64,000 nt of DNA from Actinomycetes bacterium (GTDB lineage: Bacteria; Actinomycetota; Acidimicrobiia; Acidimicrobiales; RAAP-2), in assembly GCA_021845725.1 (NCBI GenBank), contig JAJZVL010000004.1, positions 1-64,000 on the forward strand, written 5' to 3'. The notes under the pieces were generated by a model. The model was not told the origin of the DNA. It made no database searches and saw only the letters and a program-made list of their open reading frames with translations. The position numbers were made by a program, and so were the translations under genes. Below, in pieces: positions 53,242 through 62,658 of the stretch; position 1 is the stretch's first letter, and each line of letters opens with the position of its first letter.

Positions 53242-54387
53242 CTAGCGGACTTGCGGCGGGCCCACAACAGGCCCGGTGTCGCAAGCAGCGAGCTGCCCGC
53301 ATGCGGCGTCGATCTCGACCCCACGGGTGACACGGACGGTGGCGTTCACCCCGAGCCCCAAGAGCGCGTCGCGCGCCTCGGCGACCCGGCGCGCGGGGCT
53401 TCCGCCCGGCGCGTACTCCGGCGTGGGATTGAGCGGGATCAGGTTCACGTGGGCCCCGAGCGGGCGGGCGAACGCTGCGAGCTCGGCCATGTCGGAGGGT
53501 CGGTCGTTCACCCCGTCGATGAGCGCCCACTCGATCGAGAGCCGCCGCCCGCTCCCTGCGACGTACTCCGCGCACGCCTCGGCCAAGGTCGCGATCGGGT
53601 AGCGGCGGTTCATCGGCACCAGCCGGTCGCGCAGCTCGTCGTTGGCGGCGTGCAGCGAGAGCGCGAGGTTGACCGGCAGGGTCGCTCTCGCCAGCAGGCG
53701 GATGCCAGGCACGAGCCCCACGGTCGAGATCGTGAGGTGCCGGGCGGAGATGCCGAGGTCGTCATGGATCCGCTCGATCGCCGCCCAGGTGCGTCCGTAG
53801 TTGGCGAGCGGCTCGCCCATGCCCATGAAGACCACGTTCGAGAGCCGCCGGGGACGCGCGGCGCGGATGCCGGCCACGACCTGCTCGACGATCTCGCCGG
53901 CGCTCAGGTGCCGCTCGAACCCCCTCTGGCCGGTCGCGCAGAACGCACAGTCCATGGCGCAGCCCGCTTGCGTCGACACGCAGACCGTCACGCGGTCCGG
54001 GTACGCCATGAGGACGGTCTCGACCCGGCGCCCGTCGGCGAGCTCGAAGAGCCACTTCACCGTGTCCCCGCCGTCGGCGCTGCGGCGCGCGACCTCGCCG
54101 AGAGCGGCGGGCAGCGCGGCCTCGAGGCGCTCTCGGAGGGCACGGGGCAGCTCCGTCATCTCCGCAGGGCGGTGCGCGCGGCGGTGCAGGCCGTCCCACA
54201 CCTGGCGGACGCGGTAGGGGGGCTCGTCGGCGAGGAGCCCGGCGAGCTCTCCTCGCGACAGGTCGTAGGCGGACCGGGGCGCGCGGGACCGCGCGGGCGC
54301 GGGCGCGGGCACGGGCGCGGGCGCGGGCGCGGGCACGGGGGACCGCGCGGGCACGGGCGGCACGAGCGCCGACGGCACGGCCGTCAT
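53242..54387 (-). CDS. rlmN: 23S rRNA/tRNA adenine C2-methyltransferase RlmN
   Basis: This 381-residue radical-SAM enzyme methylates A2503 of 23S rRNA and A37 of some tRNAs. The cluster motif CxxxCxxC is in [16 protein letters not shown]; other landmarks are [34 protein letters not shown], and a C-terminal active Cys in [13 protein letters not shown]. The first 30 residues are a Pro/Ala low-complexity leader. ATG 54387 overlaps the tsaD stop by 4 bp. The rlmN end overlaps the groES promoter. It is translationally coupled to tsaD. Confidence 0.95.
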   Translation of the reverse strand: MTAVPSALVPPVPARSPVPAPAPAPVPAPAPARSRAPRSAYDLSRGELAGLLADEPPYRVRQVWDGLHRRAHRPAEMTELPRALRERLEAALPAALGEVARRSADGGDTVKWLFELADGRRVETVLMAYPDRVTVCVSTQAGCAMDCAFCATGQRGFERHLSAGEIVEQVVAGIRAARPRRLSNVVFMGMGEPLANYGRTWAAIERIHDDLGISARHLTISTVGLVPGIRLLARATLPVNLALSLHAANDELRDRLVPMNRRYPIATLAEACAEYVAGSGRRLSIEWALIDGVNDRPSDMAELAAFARPLGAHVNLIPLNPTPEYAPGGSPARRVAEARDALLGLGVNATVRVTRGVEIDAACGQLAACDTGPVVGPPQVR

Positions 54388-55376
54388 CCTGCAGGCTCCG
54401 AGAAGTCGAGGAAGAGGTTCGGGTCGACCGCGAGCGACAGCGGGCTCGGACCGTCGTGCGCCAGACGGAAGGTGCCCGCTGCGGCCACCATCGCCGCGTT
54501 GTCGGTGCACATCGTCATACTCGGCAGGTAGGTCGGGACGTCGACCGCCTCGGGGGCGCGCCGCCGCAGGAGCGAGTTGGCGGCGACCCCCCCACCGAGG
54601 CACAGCCCCCTGGCACCGACCGCGCGGACCGCGCGGGCGGCCTTCGTGAGGAGGACGTCGACGACAGCCTCCTGGAACGACGCCGCGACGTCGGGGGTCG
54701 ACGCCGACGGGTGGCGCTCGACGGTGCGGACCACCGACGTCTTCAGCCCCGAGAACGAGAAGTCGTACCCCTCGTCGAGCATCGCCCTGGGGAACGAGAA
54801 CGCGGACGAGTCGCCCTCTTTGGCGACCAGGTCGATCGCGGGGCCACCCGGGTAGCCGAGCCCGAGATAGCGCGCCACCTTGTCGAACGCCTCGCCTGCC
54901 GCGTCGTCGAGCGTCTGACCGAGCAACCGATAACGCCCGGGCGCTGTTGCCTTCACGAGGAGCGTGTGCCCGCCGGAGACCAGCAGCACGACGAGGGGCC
55001 AGGTGAGACCTGGCTCCTCGATCACCGGGGCGAACAGGTGGGCCTCGAGATGGTTCACCCCGACGAAGGGCACGCGCCAGGCCATGGCGAGCCCCTTGGC
55101 CGCTGAGAGCCCCACGAGGAGCGAGCCGACGAGCCCCGGGCCGTACGTCACCGCCACTGCGTCAGGCCGCTCGATCCCGGCTCGTGCCATCGCCTCTTCG
55201 ACCGCGGGCATGAGCAGCTCGACGTGCGCGCGCCCCGCGATCTCGGGGACCACGCCGCCGAAGCGCGCGTGGAGGTCGATCTGGCTCGAGACCACCGACG
55301 ATCGCACGAGGCGCCCCTCGGAGACCACGGCGGCGGCCGTCTCGTCGCAGGAGGTCTCGATACCGAGCACGTTCAC
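54384..55376 (-). CDS. tsaD: tRNA threonylcarbamoyladenosine synthase subunit TsaD
   Basis: This 330-residue protein transfers the threonylcarbamoyl group to A37 of ANN-decoding tRNAs. Motifs: VLGIETSCDETAAAVV, the metal histidines in GVNHLEAHLFAP, LLVSGGHTLLVKA, GQTLDDAAGEAFDKVARYLG, FSFSGLKTSVVRTVERHPS and CTDNAAMVAAAG. GTG 55376 overlaps rimI by 4 bp (GTGA). It works with TsaB and TsaE, both upstream in the same operon. Confidence 0.97.
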   Translation of the reverse strand: MNVLGIETSCDETAAAVVSEGRLVRSSVVSSQIDLHARFGGVVPEIAGRAHVELLMPAVEEAMARAGIERPDAVAVTYGPGLVGSLLVGLSAAKGLAMAWRVPFVGVNHLEAHLFAPVIEEPGLTWPLVVLLVSGGHTLLVKATAPGRYRLLGQTLDDAAGEAFDKVARYLGLGYPGGPAIDLVAKEGDSSAFSFPRAMLDEGYDFSFSGLKTSVVRTVERHPSASTPDVAASFQEAVVDVLLTKAARAVRAVGARGLCLGGGVAANSLLRRRAPEAVDVPTYLPSMTMCTDNAAMVAAAGTFRLAHDGPSPLSLAVDPNLFLDFSEPAG

Positions 55377-55876
55377 GCTCGTCGCGCCTCTTCGGCCTCG
55401 ATCCGAGCGAGGCGGTCGCGATACGCCGGAGCGTCGATGTCGTAGGCCCACATGACGTAGGCGTCCTCCCCGACGAGCTGGTAGTAGCCCTTTCGGATGC
55501 CGACGGGGACGAACCCGAAGCGGCGGTAGAGGGCCTGCGCGCGCCCGTTGCCGACGGCGACCTCCAACGAGACGTGGCGCGCGCCCTTATCCCGGGCGAT
55601 GCGCATCGCCCCGAGCATGATGCGGGTGCCGATGCCACGCCCCTGGTGCTCGGGAGCAACCGCCACCGTCGTCACGTGCGCCTCCTCCTCTACGAACATG
55701 AGCCCCACGTACCCCACCATCTCCTTGCCGACGCGCGCGACGCGGTACGCCCGGCCCTTCCTCTGGGAGAGCTCGGACACGAACACGGCGTGGCTCCATG
55801 GCTCGGGGAAGACCATTTGCTCGATGGCCGTCACCCACCGCAGGTCGCGCTTGCGCATGCGCACGAGCTCGATCAC
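55373..55876 (-). CDS. rimI: Ribosomal protein S18-alanine N-acetyltransferase-like (RimI)
   Basis: This 167-residue GNAT-fold acetyltransferase has the acetyl-CoA loop VAPEHQGRGIGTRIMLGAM and the C-terminal RYFGFVPVG-like ALYRRFGFVPVGIRKGYYQ. It lies inside the tsa cluster as in many actinobacteria, where it is called RimI; N-terminal acetylation of S18 is the known E. coli role but the target here is not proven. It overlaps tsaB and tsaD by 4 bp each. Confidence 0.9.
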   Translation of the reverse strand: MIELVRMRKRDLRWVTAIEQMVFPEPWSHAVFVSELSQRKGRAYRVARVGKEMVGYVGLMFVEEEAHVTTVAVAPEHQGRGIGTRIMLGAMRIARDKGARHVSLEVAVGNGRAQALYRRFGFVPVGIRKGYYQLVGEDAYVMWAYDIDAPAYRDRLARIEAEEARRA

Positions 55877-56547
55877 CGCTGCACCCAGTTGATCCGGGCG
55901 TCGGCTTCCCGCAGGTACACCGGTCGCACCGCGGCCGGCGGCACCGGAGCTGCGCCAGTTCCAAGCCTACCGGCGGCGATCTCGACGAGGACGCGGGGCG
56001 AGGGCTCGGCGATGCTCCCGACCTCGAGGCCCGCGCCGGCGAAGACTGCGGCGTAGCGCTGCGCGCCGGTCCCGACGACGAGCGTGCCGGGCACCGAGGC
56101 GAGCTCCTCTGCGAGGGCGGAGGGCGAGCAGCGCGAAGGTGGCTCGACCCGTGTGCGCTCTCCGGCGCAGCGGGCCACGAACACCTCTCCGCGACGCGCG
56201 TCGACGACGGCCGCGACCGGCCCCTTCCAGCCGCAGCCGTACGCCTCTCGTGCGAGGACCTCCACGCTCGTCACCTCGACGATCCCGATGCCGAGGCCTT
56301 CTGCGAGACCCTGGGCCGTCGCGACACCCACACGTAGGCCGGTGAAGAGCCCGGGACCGACGTCGACGGCGATCGCGTCGACATCGCCGAGCGTCACCCC
56401 CGCCTGCGAGAGGACGTGGTCGATCGCGGGCGCCAGCGCCTCGGCGTGGCGGCGGTCACCGAGGAGCCACGCCCCGGCGATCGGGCGGTCGGCGTCGGCG
56501 AGCGCCACGCCCACCAGCCCGGCCGCGGTCTCGATCCCGAGCAGCAT
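55873..56547 (-). CDS. tsaB: TsaB, tRNA threonylcarbamoyl complex subunit
   Basis: This 224-residue protein is an inactive TsaD paralogue that binds TsaD and TsaE. It opens LLGIETAAGLVGVALADADR and carries VDAIAVDVGPGLFTGLRVGV, VTSVEVLAREAYG, and VVDARRGEVFVARCAG. ATG 56547 shares one base with the tsaE stop (TGATG); GTG 56550 is an alternative. It overlaps rimI by 4 bp. Confidence 0.95.
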   Translation of the reverse strand: MLLGIETAAGLVGVALADADRPIAGAWLLGDRRHAEALAPAIDHVLSQAGVTLGDVDAIAVDVGPGLFTGLRVGVATAQGLAEGLGIGIVEVTSVEVLAREAYGCGWKGPVAAVVDARRGEVFVARCAGERTRVEPPSRCSPSALAEELASVPGTLVVGTGAQRYAAVFAGAGLEVGSIAEPSPRVLVEIAAGRLGTGAAPVPPAAVRPVYLREADARINWVQR

Positions 56548-57035
56548 CACGCACCTCCCGTCCGCGCGTCGAGGGCTGCCGCGACCTCGCCGCACCGCGT
56601 CTCGTCCCCGCCGCTCACCGTGACGACCCGGTCGTCGTCGCCACCTTCCGTGCGGGCGATGGAGACCGTCCAGGTGACCGGTCCGAGAGCTGGGCGCGCC
56701 ACGTCGCCCCACTCGACGAGCACGACACCGTCCTCGGCCAGGTCCGCGAGACCGAGGTCGGCCACCTCCGCGAGGTGGTCCAGCCGGTAGAGGTCGGCAT
56801 GGAGCAGCTGACCGAGCGCGCACGGGTACTGCCGGACAAGGGTGAACGTGGGGCTCGTGACCGGCCCCTCGACGCCGAGGCCGCGCGCGAACCCTTGCGC
56901 GAAGGTCGTCTTGCCGGCCCCCAGGAGACCTTGGAGCACGACGACGTCACCGCGGCGCGCGGCGGCGGCGAGGCGCGCCGCCAGCTCGCGCGTGGCGTCG
57001 GCTGACGGCGTGCGCACGCTGAACGAACAGGCCAT
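56547..57035 (-). CDS. tsaE: TsaE, tRNA threonylcarbamoyl complex ATPase
   Basis: This 162-residue P-loop ATPase drives turnover of TsaB-TsaD. Walker A is in VVLQGLLGAGKTTFAQGFAR, followed by VTSPTFTLVRQYPC and the Walker-B-like LLHADLYRLDHLAEVADLG, then VVLVEWGDVA. ATG 57035 is chosen since the sequence before it is unrelated. It is 22 bp after the uracil-DNA glycosylase gene, and abuts tsaB. Confidence 0.95.
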   Translation of the reverse strand: MACSFSVRTPSADATRELAARLAAAARRGDVVVLQGLLGAGKTTFAQGFARGLGVEGPVTSPTFTLVRQYPCALGQLLHADLYRLDHLAEVADLGLADLAEDGVVLVEWGDVARPALGPVTWTVSIARTEGGDDDRVVTVSGGDETRCGEVAAALDARTGGA

Positions 57036-57057
57036 GCCGGCCCTCAGCGCCCCGAGG

Positions 57058-58743
57058 TCATCGCGAGCCGCGCAGCAACGACTTCGCGCGCACGAAGTCG
57101 GCTCGCATCTCGGCGACGACCACCCCGCCCCCGCGCAGCGCAGCAGCCGGGTGGTAGGTGGGGACCAGGTGCACCCCTCGGAACGGGTACGCATGGCCTC
57201 GCACCCGCCGGATCCCCTCGGTCGTCTCGAGCAGGGTCTTGGTCGCGAAGTTGCCCAGGGTCACCACCACCTTGGGAGCGACCAGCTCGATCTGGCGCTC
57301 GAGGTACGGCCGGCACGCGTCGATCTCCGCGGGGAGAGGGTCTCTGTTCCCAGGCGGCCGGCAATTATGCACGACCCCGCCGGCGGTGACGAAATTATGG
57401 GTCCCTTCGACGTCGATGCAGTAGACGGTGCCCCCGGGGCTGCCGCAGTGGAGCGCCTCGACGATCGCCTCGTCGTAGTGGGTGACGGGCAGCCGGTCGC
57501 CGAACAGACCGGGGGTGAACGGCAGCGCCGACGCGATGTCCGCAGGGAGCGTGTGCCGCATCGGCTCGGGAACGTAGGGCGCGATCGTCCGAGCGAGCCT
57601 TCGGGCGACGAGGGGCTCGAGCTCGACGCGCCCTCGGGTCACCTCCCCGGGGAGCCCGAGGCGGCGGAGGCTCGCGACGAGGACATCGAGGTCGTGGACA
57701 CCCCACGCGCACGTGGAGATCTCGGTCACCGGGTAGCGAGACCCACCCGCCCGCCGGCGCCCGCCGTCGCAGACCCAGACCGCCAACGCTCTCGGGGTGA
57801 GCTCGCCGGCCACCCAGTCCGGGACGTGCGAGCCGCGTGCGCCGCAGAAGTCCTCGACGAGCGTCTGGAGGGCACCTGTCGAGCGCGCCGGCAGGCGGAC
57901 GACCGTGCTGGCGCGCCCCAGCCCCGCCTCGGCGAGACCCTCGCCCGAGGCGGCCTTCATCTGCGCTCCCGGTTCGACGAACGCGCCGAGCTCGGCGAGG
58001 AGCGACGCCTTGAACCGCGCATACCCGTGCCCACCGGGGCGCTGGACGATCTCCACGCCCGCGCCGCTCACGCGCACGCATCCCCCGGCAAGCAGCGAGC
58101 CCACGAGCACGTCGCGCGCGACCGGGCTCAGGCCGTGACCGGTCGCAATCCTCGCCCCTGGCCCGAGGCGTTCGACGGGCGTCCACCCCTGCTCGGTCAG
58201 GACCCGGTGGTCGCCGGTGGCGTCGACGGCGGAATGTGCGGCCCCGATCCCTCCGGCGCCGCGGTACGTGAGGCGGAAGATCCGGCGGCTTCCGAGAGGC
58301 GAGGCGTGCCAGCCCACGACGCGCCGCTCGACGATCCTGCCGCAGGCGTCGACGGACCTGACCGTCCCGCCGTACCGGCGGCGCACGAGCGCGCCGATGT
58401 GCTCCCAGGAACCGTCACCCAGCTGCACGAGCCCGTCTGCCGTGAGGCACATGACCACGTTCGCGATGTAGCACTCGTCGCGCTCGACGCCGATCTCCTG
58501 GCGCATCAGGAGGTCGAGCAGCTTCCCCGATCTCCCCACGAACGGCTCCCCCTGGAGGTCCTCGTCCCTCCCGGGGCCTTCCCCCACGAACATGAGGTCC
58601 GCCGAGGGGCTCCCGACGCCGAAGACCACCTGGGTGCGCCCGTCGGCGAGGTCGCAACGCGTGCACCCCCGCGCCTCGTCGCGCAGGCGCTCGAGCTCCT
58701 CGCGCGCATCCCCCTCACGCACGCCTGCACCAGGATGCGCCAT
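57058..58743 (-). CDS. Type-4 uracil-DNA glycosylase interrupted by an intein
   Basis: This 561-residue precursor splices to an iron-sulfur uracil-DNA glycosylase of about 199 residues. The N-extein (1-98) carries [20 protein letters not shown] and [20 protein letters not shown], and the C-extein (461-561) carries [34 protein letters not shown] and [11 protein letters not shown]. The family cluster cysteines are C27, C30, C461 and C477; after splicing the spacing 3, 69, 16 matches the archaeal AUDG ligands. The enzyme excises uracil from DNA. The window has no partner genes. The ATG at 58743 is the start. Confidence 0.93.
   Translation of the reverse strand: MAHPGAGVREGDAREELERLRDEARGCTRCDLADGRTQVVFGVGSPSADLMFVGEGPGRDEDLQGEPFVGRSGKLLDLLMRQEIGVERDECYIANVVMCLTADGLVQLGDGSWEHIGALVRRRYGGTVRSVDACGRIVERRVVGWHASPLGSRRIFRLTYRGAGGIGAAHSAVDATGDHRVLTEQGWTPVERLGPGARIATGHGLSPVARDVLVGSLLAGGCVRVSGAGVEIVQRPGGHGYARFKASLLAELGAFVEPGAQMKAASGEGLAEAGLGRASTVVRLPARSTGALQTLVEDFCGARGSHVPDWVAGELTPRALAVWVCDGGRRRAGGSRYPVTEISTCAWGVHDLDVLVASLRRLGLPGEVTRGRVELEPLVARRLARTIAPYVPEPMRHTLPADIASALPFTPGLFGDRLPVTHYDEAIVEALHCGSPGGTVYCIDVEGTHNFVTAGGVVHNCRPPGNRDPLPAEIDACRPYLERQIELVAPKVVVTLGNFATKTLLETTEGIRRVRGHAYPFRGVHLVPTYHPAAALRGGGVVVAEMRADFVRAKSLLRGSR
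57364..58449 (-). other. Intein in uracil-DNA glycosylase (362 residues)
   Basis: The intein starts with Cys99 ([20 protein letters not shown]) and ends VVHN just before Cys461. The block-B motif [16 protein letters not shown] has the expected His, and block F/G reads [20 protein letters not shown]. The central part is long enough for a homing endonuclease. The first LAGLIDADG-like helix is [15 protein letters not shown], with Gly where the catalytic Asp is expected. The second, [13 protein letters not shown], keeps an Asp. Splicing residues are intact, while the endonuclease looks weakened. Confidence 0.92.
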
Positions 58744-58804
58744 CGCCGGATGCTACCGCCGGCCTGCGGCACCCCGATGGTCCGGCCGCGCGCCTCGGCA
58801 CGCG

Positions 58805-59749
58805 TCATCCGGTCAGCAGGACCCCCAACGCGTCGGCACGCTCGAGCATCACCATGTGGCCGCACCCCGCGAGCAGCGTGAGGCGCGCTCCGGGCACACG
58901 TTCGACGATCGCCCGGGCTGTGCGCGGCGGCGTGAGCACGTCGCGGCTTCCCGCCACCACGTGGACCGGCAACGAGAGCGCCCCCAGGCGGCTGCGCACG
59001 TCGAACGCGAGGAGGTGCGGGAGTAGCGAAGCGAGGGCCCGGGGTGACATGGCATCGATCATCTGGCGCAGCAGCTCGACGTCGGGAGGCGAGGGCGAGG
59101 CGCCGAAAGCGATCCTTGCCGCCCAGATGGAGGCCGACCTGGGAAGCGGTCCGCGGCCGCTGCGCTCGGCACCGACGAGCGCTCGCGCCGTCGCGGTGCC
59201 GAGCAGGCCCGAGAGGGGCGAGGGGACGACCGGGCCGGGCGTCGTGGCGACGAGCACGAGCTCGCGGACGTGCCTCGAGAAGGCCGGGTCGCGCAACGCG
59301 AGGAGCTGCCCGACCATCCCGCCCATCGAGTGGCCGACGAGGGCCGCCTCGCGCACGTCGAGCGCCTCGAGGACCTCGGCGAGGTCCGCGGCGAGCCGTT
59401 CGAAGCTAAAGCCATCGGTCCCCGCGCGCGACTGGCCGTGCCCTCGCTGGCTGACTGCGATCACGCGACCGGGAAGGGTGCGCAGCTGCCGCGCCCAGGT
59501 CACGACGCCGAGCATGATGCCGTGCACGAGCACCACCGTCTGCCCCGATCCGCGCTCGACGACATGGACGCGACCCCCGTCGCTCGTCGGGACGAAGTGA
59601 TGGCGGATGTCGGACGGCAGCGACAGCCCCGCGGCCACGAGGTCGTCCGGCCTCGCCCTCCAGCGCGAGGCTGCCGCGCGCTCGAGGAGGTAGAGGGCGC
59701 TGCCGCCGGCAGCTCCTGCCCCGATTGCCGCTGCGCGCCGGAGCCTCAC
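58805..59749 (-). CDS. Alpha/beta-hydrolase
   Basis: This 314-residue protein has an alpha/beta-hydrolase fold. The nucleophile elbow is [14 protein letters not shown] (Ser), the oxyanion strand [14 protein letters not shown], and the later catalytic residues are likely Asp in [15 protein letters not shown] and His in [15 protein letters not shown]. An N-terminal Ala-rich stretch ([20 protein letters not shown]) may be an anchor or signal. It overlaps alr by 4 bp (59746-59749), so the two are coupled. Substrate unknown; this position between alr and the tsa genes is common in actinobacteria. Confidence 0.87.
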   Translation of the reverse strand: MRLRRAAAIGAGAAGGSALYLLERAAASRWRARPDDLVAAGLSLPSDIRHHFVPTSDGGRVHVVERGSGQTVVLVHGIMLGVVTWARQLRTLPGRVIAVSQRGHGQSRAGTDGFSFERLAADLAEVLEALDVREAALVGHSMGGMVGQLLALRDPAFSRHVRELVLVATTPGPVVPSPLSGLLGTATARALVGAERSGRGPLPRSASIWAARIAFGASPSPPDVELLRQMIDAMSPRALASLLPHLLAFDVRSRLGALSLPVHVVAGSRDVLTPPRTARAIVERVPGARLTLLAGCGHMVMLERADALGVLLTG

Positions 59750-60900
59750 CGATCGCCCGCGCTGCGGTAGACGCGCGGGAGGCGCGGCCCGATGCCGCAG
59801 AGGACCTCGTAGGAGATCGTGCCGAGCAGCCGCGCCCAGTCCCCCGCGCCGATCTCCTCTTCGCCCTGACGGCCGATCAGCACCACCTCGTCGCCCGGCC
59901 CCACGGTCGCCCCCGGGCCGCAGTCGACCATGAGCTGGTCCATGGTCACCGTGCCGGCGAGCGGCCGGCGCCGGCCACCGACGAGCACCGGCGACCCCGT
60001 GTCGAAGAGGCGCCGGGGCACGCCGTCGGCGTAGCCGATGGGGACCGTCGCGACGACCCCTCGCTCCGGGAGCGCGCGGCGCCGGCCGTAAGAGGGGCGC
60101 TCACCAGCGTCCAACTCTCGCACGGCGCTCACACGAGCCTTCAGCGAGAGCACCGGCCGCAACGACGCGACGACCGCGGCAGCGTCCCCTGGCATCCCGG
60201 GTGCCGGCGCGCAGCCGTACATGCCGATGCCGCAGCGGACCATGTCGTAGCGGGCGGCGGGCCACGCGATGGCCCCAGCGGTGTTGGCGACGTGCAGGAG
60301 CCGCGGCCGCTCGGCCAGGGCAGCGACGACCTCGTCGAACCGCCGGAGCTGGAGCGCGGTGAACGCCTGGTCGTCCGCGGTGGTGCCGTCCGCGACGGCG
60401 AGGTGCGTCCACACCGCCTCGACCCGGAGCGCAGGCTCCGCTGCCGCAGCCTGGACGAGCGCCGGCGCCTCGACGGGCGCGACACCCAAGCGGTGCATGC
60501 CGGTGTCCACCTTCACGTGGACCCTCGCCCGGGTGCCTACGTGCCTGGCCGCGGCAGCCAGTGCCTCCATGCCCCGCTGCGTCGCGACGGTCGCGGTGAG
60601 CCTGGCGCGCACGAGCACCTCCGCAGCATCGGGCGTCACTTCGGAGAGCACGAGCACCGGCGCCTCGATGCCGTGCTCGCGCAGCTCCAGCCCTTCGTCC
60701 GCGATGGCCACCGCGAGCCCCGACGCGCCCGAGGCGAGCGCCGTGCGCGCGACCTGCACGGCACCGTGCCCGTAGGCGTCGGCCTTCACGACCGCGCACA
60801 GCGCCGCGGGCGCGGCGCTGTGCGCGAGGACGGCGACGTTGTGCGCCAGCGCGTCGAGATCGATCTCCGCCCAGGCGGCGCGAGTGCGGCCCTCAGCCAT
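59746..60900 (-). CDS. alr: Alanine racemase
   Basis: This 384-residue PLP enzyme makes D-alanine for peptidoglycan. The PLP lysine is in CAVVKADAYGHGAVQVA; the second catalytic Tyr is in AMYGCAPAP-like GIGMYGCAPAPGMPGD and GYADGVPRRLFDTGS. Other motifs are VHVKVDTGMHRLGVA, THLAVADGTTADDQAFT and GTVTMDQLMVDCGP. ATG 60900 overlaps the end of the NAD(P)HX repair gene by 8 bp. Confidence 0.96.
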   Translation of the reverse strand: MAEGRTRAAWAEIDLDALAHNVAVLAHSAAPAALCAVVKADAYGHGAVQVARTALASGASGLAVAIADEGLELREHGIEAPVLVLSEVTPDAAEVLVRARLTATVATQRGMEALAAAARHVGTRARVHVKVDTGMHRLGVAPVEAPALVQAAAAEPALRVEAVWTHLAVADGTTADDQAFTALQLRRFDEVVAALAERPRLLHVANTAGAIAWPAARYDMVRCGIGMYGCAPAPGMPGDAAAVVASLRPVLSLKARVSAVRELDAGERPSYGRRRALPERGVVATVPIGYADGVPRRLFDTGSPVLVGGRRRPLAGTVTMDQLMVDCGPGATVGPGDEVVLIGRQGEEEIGAGDWARLLGTISYEVLCGIGPRLPRVYRSAGDR

Positions 60901-62287
60901 CTCCACGCGCCGTGCCCCGTGCCGCCGGGTCCAGTGCACGAGACAGACGTGCCGATATGAGCTCGGGCAGGTCGACGGCGACGAGCCCCTCGGCGGGCCC
61001 GTCCGACGCGGCGCGCCCGTGCACGTGGGCCGCGAGAGCCGCGGCCTCGAGCGGCGCCCCACCACGGGCCAGGAAGGCCCCGATCACCCCGGACAGCACG
61101 TCGCCAGTGCCTGCCGTCGCCAGCCGCGAGCTCCCGGCCGACGACAGCCGCACGTCGCCAGAGCACGAGGCGACCGCCGTGAGCGAGCCCTTCACCAAGG
61201 CGACCGCGCCGAGCGCTCCGGCGAGACGGCGCGCCGCCGCGACGCGGTCGGGCCCCGGGGGGGCGCCGGCCAGGGCCTCGTACTCCCCGTCGTGCGGCGT
61301 CACCACGACAGGCCGGTCCCCCGCCACGATCCGGCGCGCCGACGACTCGTCGCCCAGCGCGAAGAGCGCGTCGGCGTCGACGACCACCGGCACGCGGGCG
61401 CGCGCCACCACCGTGCGTATGCCGTCGACCGTGGAGGGCGCCCGGCCGAGCCCGGGGCCGATCACGAGCGCTCGGCAGCGCTCGAGCACCTCGAGCACCT
61501 CGCCCGCCCAGCCGCTCGCAGGCAGCGCGAACCGGACGGCCTCTCCTGGCCATTGACCGAGCCCGGGTGCCTCCGCGCTGCCAGGTACCCCGAGCCGCAC
61601 CATGCCGGCCCCCGCTCGCGACGCCCCCCGAGCAGCGAGCGTCGCGGCCCCTTCCATGCCGGGCGACCCCGCCACGACGCAGACCGCGCTCGCCCACTTG
61701 TGCGTCTGGGCAGGCCGGCGCGGCACCAGCCGGCTCAGGTCGGCGTCCTCCATGAGCGAGATCCGGGCGTCGATCTGCCCGAGACCGATGTCCGCCACCT
61801 CCACCTCCCCGGCGTAGCGGGGCCCCTCGCCCTGCAAGAGCCCCGGCTTCAACGCTCCGAAGGTCACGGTGCGGGTGGCGGCCATCGGCCGGCCGGGCAC
61901 GGCACCCGTGTCGCCGTCCACGCCCGAAGGGATGTCCACGGCGAGCACCTGCGCGCGGGCGGGAGGTTCCGGCGCCTCGTAGGGGCCACGCAGCCCGGTG
62001 CCGAGCGCCGCGTCGACCACCAGGTCGCAGTCGTCGACCGCTGCGCCAGGATGCACCACGGTCACCCGTGCGCCACGGCGTGCGAGCACCTCCGCCGCGA
62101 CACGGCCGTCTGCGCCGTTGTTGCCCTTGCCTGCCACGACCACGACGCGGCGCCCATAGGCGCCACCGAGCAACCGGAGGGCCGCGATGGCCGCCGCGGT
62201 GCCGGCCCGGCGGACCAGGGTCTCCTCGGGCACGGGTGCAGCCGCGTCTGCCGCGCGCATCTCGGCGACGGTGACGACGGGGCGCAC
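60893..62287 (-). CDS. nnr: Bifunctional NAD(P)HX epimerase / ADP-dependent dehydratase
   Basis: This 464-residue repair enzyme has an N-terminal epimerase domain (about 1-200; motifs VVVVAGKGNNGADGRVAAEV and VLAVDIPSGVDGDTGAVPG) and a C-terminal dehydratase domain (about 205-464; GAGMVRLGVPG, PVVVTPHDGEYEALAG and RLATAGTGDVLSGVIGAFL). It restores hydrated NAD(P)H. It overlaps alr by 8 bp and lies 2 bp after acpS, so the four genes acpS-nnr-alr-hydrolase form one unit. Confidence 0.95.
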   Translation of the reverse strand: MRPVVTVAEMRAADAAAPVPEETLVRRAGTAAAIAALRLLGGAYGRRVVVVAGKGNNGADGRVAAEVLARRGARVTVVHPGAAVDDCDLVVDAALGTGLRGPYEAPEPPARAQVLAVDIPSGVDGDTGAVPGRPMAATRTVTFGALKPGLLQGEGPRYAGEVEVADIGLGQIDARISLMEDADLSRLVPRRPAQTHKWASAVCVVAGSPGMEGAATLAARGASRAGAGMVRLGVPGSAEAPGLGQWPGEAVRFALPASGWAGEVLEVLERCRALVIGPGLGRAPSTVDGIRTVVARARVPVVVDADALFALGDESSARRIVAGDRPVVVTPHDGEYEALAGAPPGPDRVAAARRLAGALGAVALVKGSLTAVASCSGDVRLSSAGSSRLATAGTGDVLSGVIGAFLARGGAPLEAAALAAHVHGRAASDGPAEGLVAVDLPELISARLSRALDPAARGTARGDG

Positions 62288-62289
62288 GG

Positions 62290-62658
62290 TCAGGCCTCGG
62301 CCACCACCATCGCGATCGCGACGGTCGCCGTATGGGTGAGCGACAGGTGCCAGTGCGCGACGCCTCGCCGCGCCGCCAGTGCCGCAGCCCCCGCGAAGAG
62401 CCGGAGCGTCGGCTCACCGCTCTCGAGCCGCACCACCTCGACCTCTCGCCACCCGACGCTGCCGATCCCCCCACCGAGGGCCTTCATCGTCGCCTCCTTG
62501 GCCGCGAAGCGCGCGGCGAGCCGCTGCACGTCGCCGTGGCCGTCGCGTCGCTCGCCGTCGGTGAACAGCCGCGCGGAGATCGACGGGCGGCGCCCGAGCA
62601 CCGCACCGAAGCGTGCGACGTCCACGGCGTCGACGCCGAGGCCGGCGATCGCGTTCAC
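62290..62658 (-). CDS. acpS: Holo-[acyl-carrier-protein] synthase
   Basis: This 122-residue enzyme attaches the phosphopantetheine arm to acyl-carrier protein. The metal-binding motif is GLGVDAVDVARFGAVLG and the second is RLAARFAAKEATMKALGGG, ending HLSLTHTATVAIAMVVAEA. Length and motifs are normal for the AcpS group. It overlaps glmS by 4 bp (62655-62658). Confidence 0.95.
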   Translation of the reverse strand: MNAIAGLGVDAVDVARFGAVLGRRPSISARLFTDGERRDGHGDVQRLAARFAAKEATMKALGGGIGSVGWREVEVVRLESGEPTLRLFAGAAALAARRGVAHWHLSLTHTATVAIAMVVAEA

